DNA of 64,000 nt from Pedobacter rhodius (GTDB lineage Bacteria > Bacteroidota > Bacteroidia > Sphingobacteriales > Sphingobacteriaceae): NCBI RefSeq assembly GCF_027213645.1, contig NZ_JAPWGL010000005.1:62001-126000 (forward strand), in the 5' to 3' direction. The position numbers and the translations under genes are program-made. The notes beneath the pieces are model-generated. The model saw nothing but the letters and a program-made list of their open reading frames with translations, was not told the origin of the DNA and ran no database searches. Below are positions 34,106 through 42,886 of the stretch, in pieces. The number at the start of each line of letters is the position of its first letter. Positions within the stretch are counted from its first letter, which is position 1.

Positions 34106-35185
34106 ATGAAAAACACCGCTTTAACAGAAAAACACATCGCTTTAGGCGCTAAAATGGTTCCATTTGCAGGTTACAACATGCCTGTCACTTACGAAGGCAT
34201 AAATGCAGAACATGCAACTGTACGTAATGGGGTTGGTGTTTTTGATGTTAGTCATATGGGCGAATTTATATTAAAAGGCGAACACGCGTTGGATTTAATT
34301 CAACGTGTAACCAGTAATGATGCTTCGAAATTATATGACGGTAAGGTTCAATATTCCTGCCTGCCAAATAAAGATGGTGGAATTGTGGATGACCTTTTGG
34401 TTTACCGAATCGATGAAAAAAGCTATATGCTGGTTGTAAATGCATCGAACATTGAAAAAGATTGGAACTGGATTCAGCAATTCAATGATAAAGATGTCGA
34501 AATGCATAACATTTCTGATAAAACTTCTTTATTGGCCATTCAGGGGCCGAAAGCGGCAGATGCTCTACAAACCTTGACCGATGTGGATTTAGCCTCTATG
34601 GAGTATTACACTTTTGTTAAAGGTACGTTTGCAGGTGTAGATAATGTTGTAATTTCTGCAACAGGTTATACCGGCGCCGGTGGCTTCGAAATCTATTTTG
34701 ATAATGAACATGCAGATAAAATATGGGATGCAATTTTCGAAGCCGGTAAAGCTTATAACATTAAACCAATCGGTTTAGGCGCCCGTGATACTTTGCGTTT
34801 GGAGATGGGTTTCTGTTTGTATGGAAATGATATCGATGATACAACTTCGCCAATTGAGGCAGGTTTAGGCTGGATTACAAAATTCTCTAAGCCATTTACA
34901 AATTCCGAAAATTTATTAGCGCAAAAAGAGGCCGGTATCCAGAAGAAATTAGTTGGTTTCGAAATGATTGACAGGGGTATTCCTCGTCATGATTATGAAA
35001 TTGCTGATGCCGAAGGAAATATTATCGGTAAAGTAACTTCAGGTACACAGGCACCATCCTTACAGAAAGCGATAGGAATGGGCTATGTTGCTAAAGATTT
35101 TGTTAAAGAAGGTACAGAGATTTATATCAATATCCGTAATACACCAATTAAAGCTAAAATAGTTAAGTTTCCTTTTTATAAATAG
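34106..35185 (+). CDS. gcvT: Aminomethyltransferase (glycine cleavage T protein)
   Basis: A 359-residue enzyme that transfers the methylene group from aminomethyl-lipoyl H protein to tetrahydrofolate and frees ammonia. Visible motifs: LGAKMVPFAGYNMPVTYEGI, VFDVSHMGEF, VQYSCLPNKDGGIVDDLLVY, SATGYTGAGGFEIYF, IGLGARDTLRLEMGFCLYGN and IEAGLGWITKFSK. Length normal. The H and P proteins are not nearby. Confidence 0.96.
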   Translation: MKNTALTEKHIALGAKMVPFAGYNMPVTYEGINAEHATVRNGVGVFDVSHMGEFILKGEHALDLIQRVTSNDASKLYDGKVQYSCLPNKDGGIVDDLLVYRIDEKSYMLVVNASNIEKDWNWIQQFNDKDVEMHNISDKTSLLAIQGPKAADALQTLTDVDLASMEYYTFVKGTFAGVDNVVISATGYTGAGGFEIYFDNEHADKIWDAIFEAGKAYNIKPIGLGARDTLRLEMGFCLYGNDIDDTTSPIEAGLGWITKFSKPFTNSENLLAQKEAGIQKKLVGFEMIDRGIPRHDYEIADAEGNIIGKVTSGTQAPSLQKAIGMGYVAKDFVKEGTEIYINIRNTPIKAKIVKFPFYK

Positions 35186-35326
35186 ATTAAAGTAGCGAGT
35201 ATCAAGTAGTCAGTAGCAATTATCAAGATGATTATCTTCTACTTAATACTCTTATCCTGATACTTGATACTTTAATCTAGATACTTGATACTCGTTACTT
35301 AATACTCTAATCTCGATACCCCTGAC
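35186..35326 (+). repeat. TATCAAGTA word-repeat cluster between gcvT and comB
   Basis: At least eight imperfect copies of the words GTATCAAGTA / TACTTGATAC. A left block reads AGCGAGTATCAAGTAGTCAG (from 35194) and ATTATCAAGA; a right block holds CTGATACTTGATACTTTAAT (35257-35276) and AGATACTTGATACTCGTTAC (35279-35298). The two blocks are mutually complementary, so a long imperfect hairpin is possible. Confidence 0.75.
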
Positions 35327-36052
35327 ATGTCAAAAAAAATAGAAGTTTGTTTAACGCCTGCCCTGATTGATTTATATGATATCGAACAGAGTATTGTTGT
35401 TGTTATTGATATTTTAAGGGCAACATCATCCATAACTTATGGCATAGAAAATGGTGCAGAAGCGATAATTCCGGTATCATTGGTTGAAGAATGCCTTGCT
35501 TACAAAGACAAAGGTTATTTGCTTGCTGCGGAGCGAAATGGAGAGGTTGTTTCTGGTTATGATTTTGGTAACTCGCCTTTTTCTTACACGAAGGAAAAAG
35601 TTAAGGGAAAAACTATTGTACTAACGACAACAAATGGAACAAAAGCTTTGCATTTAGCCAATAAAAGGGCTTACCAGGTTGTTATTGGTTCTTTTTTAAA
35701 TTTGGATTCACTTTGCGATTACCTTTCTGCACAAAATAAAAACGTTTTGCTTTTATGTGCAGGCTGGAAAGATCAATTTAATTTAGAAGATACTTTGTTT
35801 GCAGGTGCAGTTGTAAATAAACTCCGTAAAAATTTCGAACATTTTGACGATTCCAGCGTAGCTGCAGAAGACTTATATTCATTAGCTAAAGATGATTTAA
35901 GGAAATACCTGCACAAATCTTCCCATAGCCATCGTTTGGCACAGCTCAATATTGAAGAAGATGTTGTTTTTTGTCTTCAGTTAAATGTTTGTACCGCAAT
36001 TCCGGTTTTGAAGGGCGAAAAGCTGGTGGCTTTAAACGCCCAAATCCCATGA
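35327..36052 (+). CDS. comB: 2-phosphosulfolactate phosphatase family protein
   Basis: A 241-residue ComB-family phosphatase: VVVIDILRATSSITYGIENG, AEAIIPV, LLAAERNGEVVSGYDFGNSP, KTIVLTTTNGTKALHLANKR, NVLLLCAGWKDQFNLEDTLF AGA. In methanogens ComB makes sulfolactate for coenzyme M; in bacteria without coenzyme M it probably serves sulfolactate metabolism, so the physiological role is open. Bacteroidota often carry it alone, as here. Confidence 0.9.
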   Translation: MSKKIEVCLTPALIDLYDIEQSIVVVIDILRATSSITYGIENGAEAIIPVSLVEECLAYKDKGYLLAAERNGEVVSGYDFGNSPFSYTKEKVKGKTIVLTTTNGTKALHLANKRAYQVVIGSFLNLDSLCDYLSAQNKNVLLLCAGWKDQFNLEDTLFAGAVVNKLRKNFEHFDDSSVAAEDLYSLAKDDLRKYLHKSSHSHRLAQLNIEEDVVFCLQLNVCTAIPVLKGEKLVALNAQIP

Positions 36053-36102
36053 AAGGGTCTTGATAGCGAGATAGAAATATCAAATGCAATTGGTTTTTAG
36101 GC

Positions 36103-36906
36103 TTACTGTTTTAAAGGTAAAGCACCCCCCAGAGGTTTGGGGGTTATTAACTCCGAAATTATAGGGCTATTTTTTATTGTAATCAGCGCTTCTTCATGGG
36201 CTAGCCAATAAATATCTTCAGCGCGCTTCATATCGAATGTGCTAATTGCACCTAAGCCTTTTGGTTCAATCAGTACGTTGCAGAACTTTGCCTTCCGTTC
36301 CATATCGTGGTTGATAGACATTACACCGGCACGCCCCATGAGATTGGCAATGCCGGTAATCTTATCTACAGGTTTAAGATGATTACATGATGAACCGATA
36401 ATAAAATCGCAGTCGCCCATTAACGGTTCAACCGGGAAATTATTTAAAATTCCGCCGTCAACATACATTTGTCCATCTATCATTATTGGTTTAAAAATTC
36501 CGGGAATACAGCTCGATGCATGAATGGAGCGAATTAGCGGCCCTTTGGTAAAATAAACCAGCCTACCCTCGCTAAAATTTACGGCTGCAATGGTTAGTGG
36601 TATTTTTAATTTTTCGATGGAATCTTCAGGGAAGTATTCTTTTAAAATTAAAGACGTGTTTTCAATATTAATTAAGCCCAAAGAACCAACTGCCGGACGT
36701 ACAAAACGCCACAATTTTGTTTTAAGAAAAATATTTAAACCCTCTTCCGGGTCGATCCCTGCGGCAAAAAATGCACCCGCGATGGCGCCGGCACTGGTGC
36801 CACTGATGTGCGTAAAAGTAATGCCTAAATTGCTGAATGCCTTTAAAACACCCAGATGTGCAATACCCCTGATTCCGCCGCCTGATAATACAATTCCAAT
36901 TTTCAT
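36103..36906 (-). CDS. Patatin-like phospholipase
   Basis: A 267-residue cytosolic or membrane-associated acyl hydrolase with a Ser-Asp dyad: oxyanion loop SGGGIRGIAHLG at the N terminus, nucleophile Ser38 in ISGTSAGAIAG, and catalytic Asp in MYVDGGILNNFPVEPL. Bacterial patatins of this size (RssA/YchK-like) hydrolyse phospholipids or are of unknown substrate. No signal peptide. Convergent with comB. Confidence 0.92.
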   Translation of the reverse strand: MKIGIVLSGGGIRGIAHLGVLKAFSNLGITFTHISGTSAGAIAGAFFAAGIDPEEGLNIFLKTKLWRFVRPAVGSLGLINIENTSLILKEYFPEDSIEKLKIPLTIAAVNFSEGRLVYFTKGPLIRSIHASSCIPGIFKPIMIDGQMYVDGGILNNFPVEPLMGDCDFIIGSSCNHLKPVDKITGIANLMGRAGVMSINHDMERKAKFCNVLIEPKGLGAISTFDMKRAEDIYWLAHEEALITIKNSPIISELITPKPLGGALPLKQ

Positions 36907-37120
36907 AGGGTTAAAGGTTAATGGTTTGAATCGGTTAATTGATTATTAGATTGCTAAATTGTTTAATTGTTGCCACAAAATAAATTTTGTTTGTATTTTT
37001 TAACTGATGGCTCCTCGTTTTTCAGTATAAATACTGTTGGCTAATAAATATTATTTTAGTCGCTAGGCTATTAACCATCAGTCATCTGCCATTTTTCATC
37101 TACCGTTTACGCTTTTCAAC
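36907..37120. repeat. Word-like low-complexity spacer
   Basis: GGGTTAAAGGTTAATGGTTTG (36910-36930) and AATTGATTATTAGATTGCTAA followed by ATTGTTTAATTG. Same style as the spacer in front of atpB. No gene seen. Confidence 0.4.
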
Positions 37121-38155
37121 TTACTTTTTCTTCGGCTTATATCTCGACTGATTTAAAATCTTTTGCGCATCATTATCAGTCATTAACTGCTGTAAGGTAA
37201 TTTTTGGATTCTCTTTCATATATTTTCTTACAATTTGCCAACCTACCCATACACCTAATTTTGGTGCCGACTCCCGGTTTTCACCTAAGCCTGGCGTAAA
37301 GGGCCCATCTGACAAATACACCTGTATTTTCTGATAATCGGTTTCGTAAAGTGCGTTGTTTTCTAAAAAATATGCCCAGATATCGGGTTCATAATTCTGC
37401 ACCCAACCGAGTTGATTTGCGGTATAGCCAATTTTTGTAGAATCGGTAATGGTTTCAGGTAAAACCTGGTCAAGGAAATACAAAATTTTCCCCTGGAAAA
37501 TCATCTTAGATAATAAGGTTCTGTTTACATCCGGTTCAGGAAAAAGTTCTTCGTGCACAAAAGTTTCTGCAACTCTTGGTACAATGTTATCAGGTGTAAA
37601 TCTCCTGGACATGTATAATGGAACACTTTCTACAATTCCCCGGTAAAATTTGCTGTCTTTACCTAAAAAGGTATCTAATCCAATGCCCAGATAGCCTTCA
37701 CCAATTGGCGTAGGATAAGAAAATCCTGAAATAAAAGCAATAAAACGTGGGATTTTAATATTCGGATAATAGTATTTAATGTATTTGAAAGTTTCGGTTA
37801 ACCCTTCTTCCTGTAGTTTTAAGTTTGGATAAATGCTATCCACTTCTTTCATTAAATCAGTATAAGCAGGGTCTTTGTAAAGTGTGTTGATGATTTTCGT
37901 GCCTGCATATTCAGGTGTTCCAACCATTTTATGGATGTAGTCATCGTAAAAGAAGCCATACTTTTTGGCAAGTGAATTATTTATTTGATCAATGTTTTTT
38001 CCTTTCCCGGCCAGCAGTTCGTTATCAAACCTTTCAATTTTGACATCAACTTTAATATCGCTTACATCCGGCCTTTTACTTTGTTTACAAGAAATAAATG
38101 TAAGGGCAAACAGAAAAATTAGATAAATTTGCTTGTGTTTTACGTTATACTTCAT
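37121..38155 (-). CDS. gldB: Gliding motility lipoprotein GldB
   Basis: A 344-residue lipoprotein with lipobox TFISC (Cys23) and the GldB core: VDVKIERFDNELLAGKG near the start, KKYGFFYDDYIHKMVG, YYPNIKIPRFIAFISGFSYP, EGYLGIGLDTFLGKDSKFY, VAETFVHEELFPEPDVN, and the closing GENRESAPKLGVWVGWQIVR. GldB is required for gliding in Flavobacterium and is conserved in Bacteroidota with type IX secretion; its exact role is not known. In Flavobacterium nadE lies beside gldB, as here with porT between. A TATCTTTG box ends 6 nt before the ATG. Confidence 0.93.
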   Translation of the reverse strand: MKYNVKHKQIYLIFLFALTFISCKQSKRPDVSDIKVDVKIERFDNELLAGKGKNIDQINNSLAKKYGFFYDDYIHKMVGTPEYAGTKIINTLYKDPAYTDLMKEVDSIYPNLKLQEEGLTETFKYIKYYYPNIKIPRFIAFISGFSYPTPIGEGYLGIGLDTFLGKDSKFYRGIVESVPLYMSRRFTPDNIVPRVAETFVHEELFPEPDVNRTLLSKMIFQGKILYFLDQVLPETITDSTKIGYTANQLGWVQNYEPDIWAYFLENNALYETDYQKIQVYLSDGPFTPGLGENRESAPKLGVWVGWQIVRKYMKENPKITLQQLMTDNDAQKILNQSRYKPKKK

Positions 38156-38161
38156 TTATAA

Positions 38162-38169
38162 CAAAGATA
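38162..38169 (-). promoter_or_regulatory. Candidate -7 box abutting gldB start
   Basis: TATCTTTG on the minus strand fits TAnnTTTG and ends 6 nt before the gldB ATG. A -33 element at normal spacing is not clear. Confidence 0.4.
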
Positions 38170-38182
38170 TAAAGACATCACC

Positions 38183-38857
38183 ATGAAAAGAATATCAACA
38201 ATTTTAATTTTCTCTTTTTTAAGTATAAGTGTTTGGGCTCAAAATTTTAGCGAACGAGGTTATGGTTTTAGATTGGGTTTAACAGCGACACCAACAATCG
38301 GATGGATTAAACCCGAGCAGGGAAAAAGCATTGGAATCGGCCTGGGCTTTTCTTATGGATTAATGGGTGATTTTAATTTTGCTCCAAATTATAGTTTTTC
38401 AACAGCCTTAACCATTACGACCATCAATGGAAAAAGTACGGAGGTAAATGTAATGCCATATAATGGAATAAGTAGTACAACTGCGCCGGTTGCTTATAAT
38501 TTAAAATATAAACTTCAGTATATTGAACTGCCGCTTACCATAAAACTTAAAACCCTTAAAGCCGATGGAAAACGCTGGTATGGCCAGTTTGGGTTATCAA
38601 ATGCATTTAATATAAGTGCAAAGCAGGATGCAGTTCGTAATAACACTGCTGTAGGCGATAATCAGAATATCTCGGATTATACAAAGTTTTACCGTGCAGG
38701 TTTAGTGATTGGTGGTGGTGGCGAATTTGATATTTCAGGCAATACCAGTATCCTTGCCGGATTAACTTTTAACAATGGCTTTACCAATATCACAAGCGAT
38801 CCGAATCGCGATACCAGGAATCATTACCTGGCACTTAACTTCGGTTTATTCTTTTAA
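38183..38857 (+). CDS. porT: PorT-family outer membrane beta-barrel protein
   Basis: A 224-residue protein with signal MKRISTILIFSFLSISVWAQ and a small beta-barrel pattern of alternating residues (YGFRLGLTATPTIGWIKPEQ, IGLGFSYGLMGDFNFAPNYS, LQYIELPLTIKLKT, ILAGLTFNNGF, HYLALNFGLFF). PorT/SprT is needed for type IX secretion. The final Phe is typical of barrel proteins. The gene is divergent from gldB by 27 nt and precedes nadE. The family name is firm; whether it is the true PorT orthologue or a relative is less sure. Confidence 0.82.
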   Translation: MKRISTILIFSFLSISVWAQNFSERGYGFRLGLTATPTIGWIKPEQGKSIGIGLGFSYGLMGDFNFAPNYSFSTALTITTINGKSTEVNVMPYNGISSTTAPVAYNLKYKLQYIELPLTIKLKTLKADGKRWYGQFGLSNAFNISAKQDAVRNNTAVGDNQNISDYTKFYRAGLVIGGGGEFDISGNTSILAGLTFNNGFTNITSDPNRDTRNHYLALNFGLFF

Positions 38858-38902
38858 CTTCAGTCTCGATAACTGATACTTACTACTTGATACTATAAAA
38901 AA
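38858..38902 (+). repeat. Short TACTTGATACT word repeats before nadE
   Basis: CTCGATAACTGATACTTACT then ACTTGATACTATAAA, the same words as in the 35.2-kb cluster, ending next to the nadE ATG. Confidence 0.55.
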
Positions 38903-40543
38903 ATGAAAATAGCGCTGGCACAACTCAACTATCACATTGGTAATTTCGAATCCAATACAGCTAAAATAATAAGCAATATTCAATCGGCAAAAAACAAAGG
39001 TGCAGATTTGGTTGTATTTGCTGAATTGGCCATTTGTGGTTATCCGCCAAGAGATTTTTTAGAATTTGAGGAGTTTATCTCACTTTGCGAAAGTTCGGCA
39101 CAGGAAATTGCGACACATTGCCTTGATATTGCCTGTATAATTGGATTGCCTATTAAAAACGATGTGCTGCAGGGTAAAGATTTATTCAATGCGGCTTATT
39201 TTATTGAGAAAGGTAAAGTAAAAGCAATTGTTAAAAAAGCTTTGTTGCCAACATACGACGTTTTTGATGAATACCGTTATTTCGAACCGGCTACAACATT
39301 TAATTGTATTGAATTTAAAGGGAAAAAAATTGCGTTAACCATTTGCGAAGACCTTTGGAATATAAATGATAATCCGCTGTATGTTTCAAACCCGATGGAT
39401 GAGCTGATTAAGGAACAACCTGATCTAATGATTAATATTGCTGCTTCGCCTTTTTCCTATACGCATGATGATGAACGCATTAAAGTGCTTTCAGATAATG
39501 CAAAAAAATACCATCTGCCTGTTTTTTATGTGAACCAGGTTGGTGCACAAACTGAAATTATTTTTGATGGAGGCTCTTTGGTTTTCGACGCTGATGGCGC
39601 GATGAAAGCCGAAATGAAATATTTTGAAGAAAATTTACAGGTTTTCGATTTGACAGAAGTAGAGCGCGTTCGTAATAAATATCCTCAACCGGAACGTTTA
39701 ACCGATATTGAACAGATTCAAGATGCTTTGATTTTGGGTATTCAGGATTATTTTAAAAAATCTGGCTTTACAAAAGCTGTTTTGGGCTTGTCGGGCGGAA
39801 TTGATTCTGCCGTTGTATGCGCATTAGCTTGCAGGGCTTTAGGTGCTGAAAATGTTATGGCTGTTTTAATGCCCTCAAAATTTTCTTCAGACCACTCTGT
39901 TCAGGATGCACTGGATTTAGTGAATAATATCGGTTGTATGCATGAAATAATTCCGATAAAAGATGCCGCAGAAGCTTTCGACAGTATGCTTGCTCCGGCC
40001 TTTAAAGGATTGCCATTTAATTTAACAGAAGAAAACATTCAGGCCAGAATCAGAGGTACGGTTGTTATGGCCATGAGTAATAAATTTGGCTATATTTTGC
40101 TTAACACATCGAATAAAAGTGAGTGTGCGGTAGGGTATGGTACTTTATATGGTGATATGTGTGGTGCAATCGGCGTAATCGGCGATGTATATAAAACCCA
40201 GGTTTTTCAATTAGCAAAATACATTAATAAGGAAATGGAAATTATTCCGATTAATACAATAGTTAAACCACCATCAGCAGAACTACGTCCGGATCAAAAA
40301 GATTCAGACTCCCTTCCGGAATACGATATCCTTGATAAAATTTTATTCGAACACATTGAATTAAAACAAGGCTCGGCTGCATTAATTGCAAAAGGCTTTG
40401 ACGAAGCACTGGTTAAACGTATCTTAAAGATGGTAAATGTTGCGGAGTTTAAGCGTTACCAAACGCCGCCAATTCTGCGTGTTTCGCCTAAAGCATTTGG
40501 TATGGGCAGGAGAATGCCAATTGTGGGAAAATATTTGACATAA
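38903..40543 (+). CDS. nadE: Glutamine-dependent NAD+ synthase
   Basis: A 546-residue two-domain enzyme making NAD+ from deamido-NAD+ with ATP and glutamine. N-terminal nitrilase-type glutaminase with the Glu-Lys-Cys triad (FAELAICGYPPRDFLEF, VKKALLPTYDVFDEYRYFEP, ICEDLW). C-terminal synthase with the P-loop LGLSGGIDSAVV, FGYILLNTSNKSE, and YGTLYGDMCGAIGVIGD, KTQVFQLAKYIN. The C-terminal RVSPKAFGMGRRMPIV is typical. Length is normal for this class. Confidence 0.96.
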   Translation: MKIALAQLNYHIGNFESNTAKIISNIQSAKNKGADLVVFAELAICGYPPRDFLEFEEFISLCESSAQEIATHCLDIACIIGLPIKNDVLQGKDLFNAAYFIEKGKVKAIVKKALLPTYDVFDEYRYFEPATTFNCIEFKGKKIALTICEDLWNINDNPLYVSNPMDELIKEQPDLMINIAASPFSYTHDDERIKVLSDNAKKYHLPVFYVNQVGAQTEIIFDGGSLVFDADGAMKAEMKYFEENLQVFDLTEVERVRNKYPQPERLTDIEQIQDALILGIQDYFKKSGFTKAVLGLSGGIDSAVVCALACRALGAENVMAVLMPSKFSSDHSVQDALDLVNNIGCMHEIIPIKDAAEAFDSMLAPAFKGLPFNLTEENIQARIRGTVVMAMSNKFGYILLNTSNKSECAVGYGTLYGDMCGAIGVIGDVYKTQVFQLAKYINKEMEIIPINTIVKPPSAELRPDQKDSDSLPEYDILDKILFEHIELKQGSAALIAKGFDEALVKRILKMVNVAEFKRYQTPPILRVSPKAFGMGRRMPIVGKYLT

Positions 40544-40572
40544 ATCATAAAATGCGTTAGAATAATTGCTAT

Positions 40573-40590
40573 ATACTTAATTTTAAGTAT
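40573..40590. promoter_or_regulatory. AT-rich inverted repeat upstream of the LuxR-type regulator
   Basis: ATACTTAA-TT-TTAAGTAT, an 8-bp perfect inverted repeat, 30 nt before the regulator start. It could be an operator or chance in A+T-rich DNA. Confidence 0.25.
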
Positions 40591-40619
40591 TTTAGCTTAT
40601 AATTAAATTTATCGCTCTC

Positions 40620-41309
40620 ATGATAACAACCTACAAATCTATACTAACTGCAGAAATGCGTAGTTTAATAGATAAGCATGTAAATACCTTTAATCAAATT
40701 CCCGGTGTCGTAATTATTCATGAAACAGAAAACTGGACAGTTGTTTATATGAATGAAAGGGGGCTGAATCAATTAAGGCTTTCGCTTCAGGAAGTTTGCT
40801 CTTTAACGAATGCAGAATATTATGGCAAATTTTTTAATGAAGATGATGCCAGAGATTACATTCCAAAAATTGCTGCATTTATGTATGCTAACAACAGGGA
40901 AGATACATTAAGCTATTACCAGCAATTAAAATTTCCGGACACAGATAATTGGATATGGCATTTATCCAGCACCAAAATTTTCATGCGGGATGGAGCAGAT
41001 AAACCTGTTTTATCGCTTACCATTTCTATCCCGATAGATGCAATGCACCATATGGCTTCAAAGGCTGACAGGCTTTTAGAAGAAAACAATTTTTTAAGAA
41101 ATAATTATGAAAGTTTTTCTAAATTGAGCAAACGGGAAAAAACCATTTTAAGAGAAATGGCTTTAGGAAAAAGCTCAATGGAAATAGCAGCTAAATTATA
41201 TATAGCCTCCACTACTGTTGATACACACAGAAGAAATATAAGAGATAAACTACATACTAAATCCTATTTCGAAATTTCTCAGTATGCAAGGGCTTTTGAT
41301 TTGATTTGA
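40620..41309 (+). CDS. PAS-LuxR transcription regulator
   Basis: A 229-residue regulator. Residues 20-145 look like a PAS-type sensor (GVVIIHETENWTVVYMNERG, WIWHLSSTKIFMRDG). Residues 165-225 are a LuxR/GerE helix-turn-helix: LSKREKTILREMALGKSSME, IAAKLYIASTTVDTHRRNIR, KLHTKSYFEISQYA. No receiver domain, so not a classical response regulator. The signal is unknown. It stands alone after nadE. Confidence 0.88.
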   Translation: MITTYKSILTAEMRSLIDKHVNTFNQIPGVVIIHETENWTVVYMNERGLNQLRLSLQEVCSLTNAEYYGKFFNEDDARDYIPKIAAFMYANNREDTLSYYQQLKFPDTDNWIWHLSSTKIFMRDGADKPVLSLTISIPIDAMHHMASKADRLLEENNFLRNNYESFSKLSKREKTILREMALGKSSMEIAAKLYIASTTVDTHRRNIRDKLHTKSYFEISQYARAFDLI

Positions 41310-41324
41310 AAAAGCAAAGGCGAT

Positions 41325-41370
41325 GTCATGTTGAGCTTGTAGAAACAATGTTTTACAAACTCAACATCAC
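41325..41370. repeat. Intergenic inverted repeat (GTCATGTTGAGCTTGT type)
   Basis: Left arm GTCATGTTGAGCTTGTAGAA (41325) pairs with right arm TTTTACAAACTCAACATCAC (41351-41370), about 20 bp with a few mismatches, between the LuxR gene and converging osmC. Confidence 0.75.
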
Positions 41371-41377
41371 GGGCCAA

Positions 41378-41794
41378 CTATGCTAACGTAGCATCAACTG
41401 TGATTTTCGTATTTAGCAATTTAGAAATAGGGCAGTTTTTTTCTGCATCTGCCACTAGTTCATCAAATTTTTCTTTTGATAAACCTGGAACCGTTGCTGT
41501 TAATGTTAAGTGTGATTCAACAATCTCTCCTTTTGAAGGGTCGAGATTAATCTCGCATTTAGTTTCCAATTTTTCGGCAGTAAAGCCTGCTTCATCGATG
41601 TTGAACGACAATTTCATTGTAAAGCAACCCGAATGTGCGGCAGCAATTAATTCTTCAGGATTTGTGCCAACACCTTCAGCAAAGCGAGAACCAAATGAAT
41701 ATTGTGTATTACTTAAAGTTGTACTTTGAGTGGTTAAATTACCTTTTCCTTCTTTACCGGATCCTTGCCATACGGCTGTTGCATTTCTTTTCAT
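41378..41794 (-). CDS. OsmC-family peroxiredoxin
   Basis: A 138-residue organic-hydroperoxide reductase-like protein with the two active Cys: AAAHSGCFTMKLSF (Cys57) and ADAEKNCPISKLLN (about Cys125). Other motifs: FAEGVGTNPEELIAAAHSG and VESHLTLTATVPGLSKEKF. Detoxifies organic peroxides using a Cys pair. Converges with the LuxR regulator. Confidence 0.93.
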   Translation of the reverse strand: MKRNATAVWQGSGKEGKGNLTTQSTTLSNTQYSFGSRFAEGVGTNPEELIAAAHSGCFTMKLSFNIDEAGFTAEKLETKCEINLDPSKGEIVESHLTLTATVPGLSKEKFDELVADAEKNCPISKLLNTKITVDATLA

Positions 41795-41896
41795 TTGTAT
41801 TTTATTTAATGGTTGATTTTTTGATTTCTAAACACATAAAGATAATTATATGTTTGTTTAAAAAATGCAATTATATATTAAGGTTTTGTATAAACT

Positions 41897-42412
41897 TTAT
41901 TCCGAATCGGCCAAAGCCGTTTGCTTTATCTTCGCCTTTACCGACTGAACCAACAAGATTCCTATACCAATCATTATCGAAATATCGGCGAAGTTAAAGA
42001 TACCGGTTTCAAAAAAGTAAAAATCCATATGCATAAAATCGGTTACCGAGCCGTGAACGATTCTGTCATAAAGATTTCCTATTCCACCACCTATTAAAAA
42101 ACACAATGCTAGCTGCACACTCGTTTGCAGGCGCGGTTTTGTAAAAAGGAAGTACAGGCCGTAAACTAAAAATAAAAGTGGCAATCCCGATAAAATAATT
42201 AGCCTGAATATATATGGCAGCTGATCGCCTAAACTTAAGAATGCTCCTGTATTTTCAACCTTGGTTAGGGTAAATCTATCTTTAATGACGGTAATATATT
42301 CGTATTCACTAATTTTATTACGAACGATGTGTTTCGAAATCTGGTCGCAACCGACATTCAAAAGCAAAAAGAATGTTAAAAGAATCAGCTTTATCGAGTG
42401 TTTCAACTTCAT
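41897..42412 (-). CDS. lspA: Lipoprotein signal peptidase (signal peptidase II)
   Basis: A 171-residue inner-membrane aspartyl protease that cleaves prolipoprotein signal peptides before the lipid-modified Cys. Four transmembrane helices; catalytic Asp in GGGIGNLYDRIVHG and in IFNFADISIMIGI. The N-terminal NVGCDQISKHIVR and KVENTGAFLSLG are typical. Follows the DinB gene by 8 nt and lnt further upstream, so lipoprotein maturation steps share one operon. Confidence 0.96.
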   Translation of the reverse strand: MKLKHSIKLILLTFFLLLNVGCDQISKHIVRNKISEYEYITVIKDRFTLTKVENTGAFLSLGDQLPYIFRLIILSGLPLLFLVYGLYFLFTKPRLQTSVQLALCFLIGGGIGNLYDRIVHGSVTDFMHMDFYFFETGIFNFADISIMIGIGILLVQSVKAKIKQTALADSE

Positions 42413-42420
42413 AATTAGAT

Positions 42421-42882
42421 TTAACGAATAATATCCGCATCAACAGGTATGTAGCCTAAATGCCTGCTTAACGACATAATCTGACCTTTATGGTGAAACT
42501 CGTGCGTAATGACATGTGTAAATAATTTCAACGGACTTAGAACCAAAATTTTTCCATTCCTGATAATGTCCAAATCTGTTAAATAGTCAGCTTCAAAGGT
42601 TTTTAAAAACACTTCGATGTATGTATTGATGATATCGAAGTAGTTAAGGCAATCGGCTAAAGTTCGATATTCATTGAAAGGTTTATAAATGATTTCTTTT
42701 TTCAGCGCCCGCTCACCAATCCAGGAGGCATAAGTATCACAAATGTGAACGAGTAAATTACGAATTGAACCCCGGCCAAAAGTGCTGTTTTCAGACAAGA
42801 AATCTTCCTCGGATATGGTTTTTATATAGTCTAATATTGTTCCTCTGGAAGATAAAATGAGTTTGTATTGATGATGTAGCAT
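42421..42882 (-). CDS. DinB-family protein
   Basis: A 153-residue four-helix-bundle protein with the DinB metal-site histidines: LLVHICDTYASWIGE near residue 45 and FTHVITHEFHHKGQIM near residue 125-138. DinB-like proteins include thiol transferases and damage-induced proteins of unknown function. It sits between lnt (4 nt upstream) and lspA (8 nt downstream) on the same strand. Confidence 0.9.
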   Translation of the reverse strand: MLHHQYKLILSSRGTILDYIKTISEEDFLSENSTFGRGSIRNLLVHICDTYASWIGERALKKEIIYKPFNEYRTLADCLNYFDIINTYIEVFLKTFEADYLTDLDIIRNGKILVLSPLKLFTHVITHEFHHKGQIMSLSRHLGYIPVDADIIR

Positions 42883-42886
42883 AATC

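Noticed and set aside
35186..35326. CRISPR-like array
   Set aside because: The words are too short and diverged, have no uniform spacers, occur in both orientations, and no cas gene is nearby.
38903..40543. Possible gldC beside gldB, as in Flavobacterium
   Set aside because: No frame of about 110 residues with GldC features lies in the gldB-porT-nadE region.
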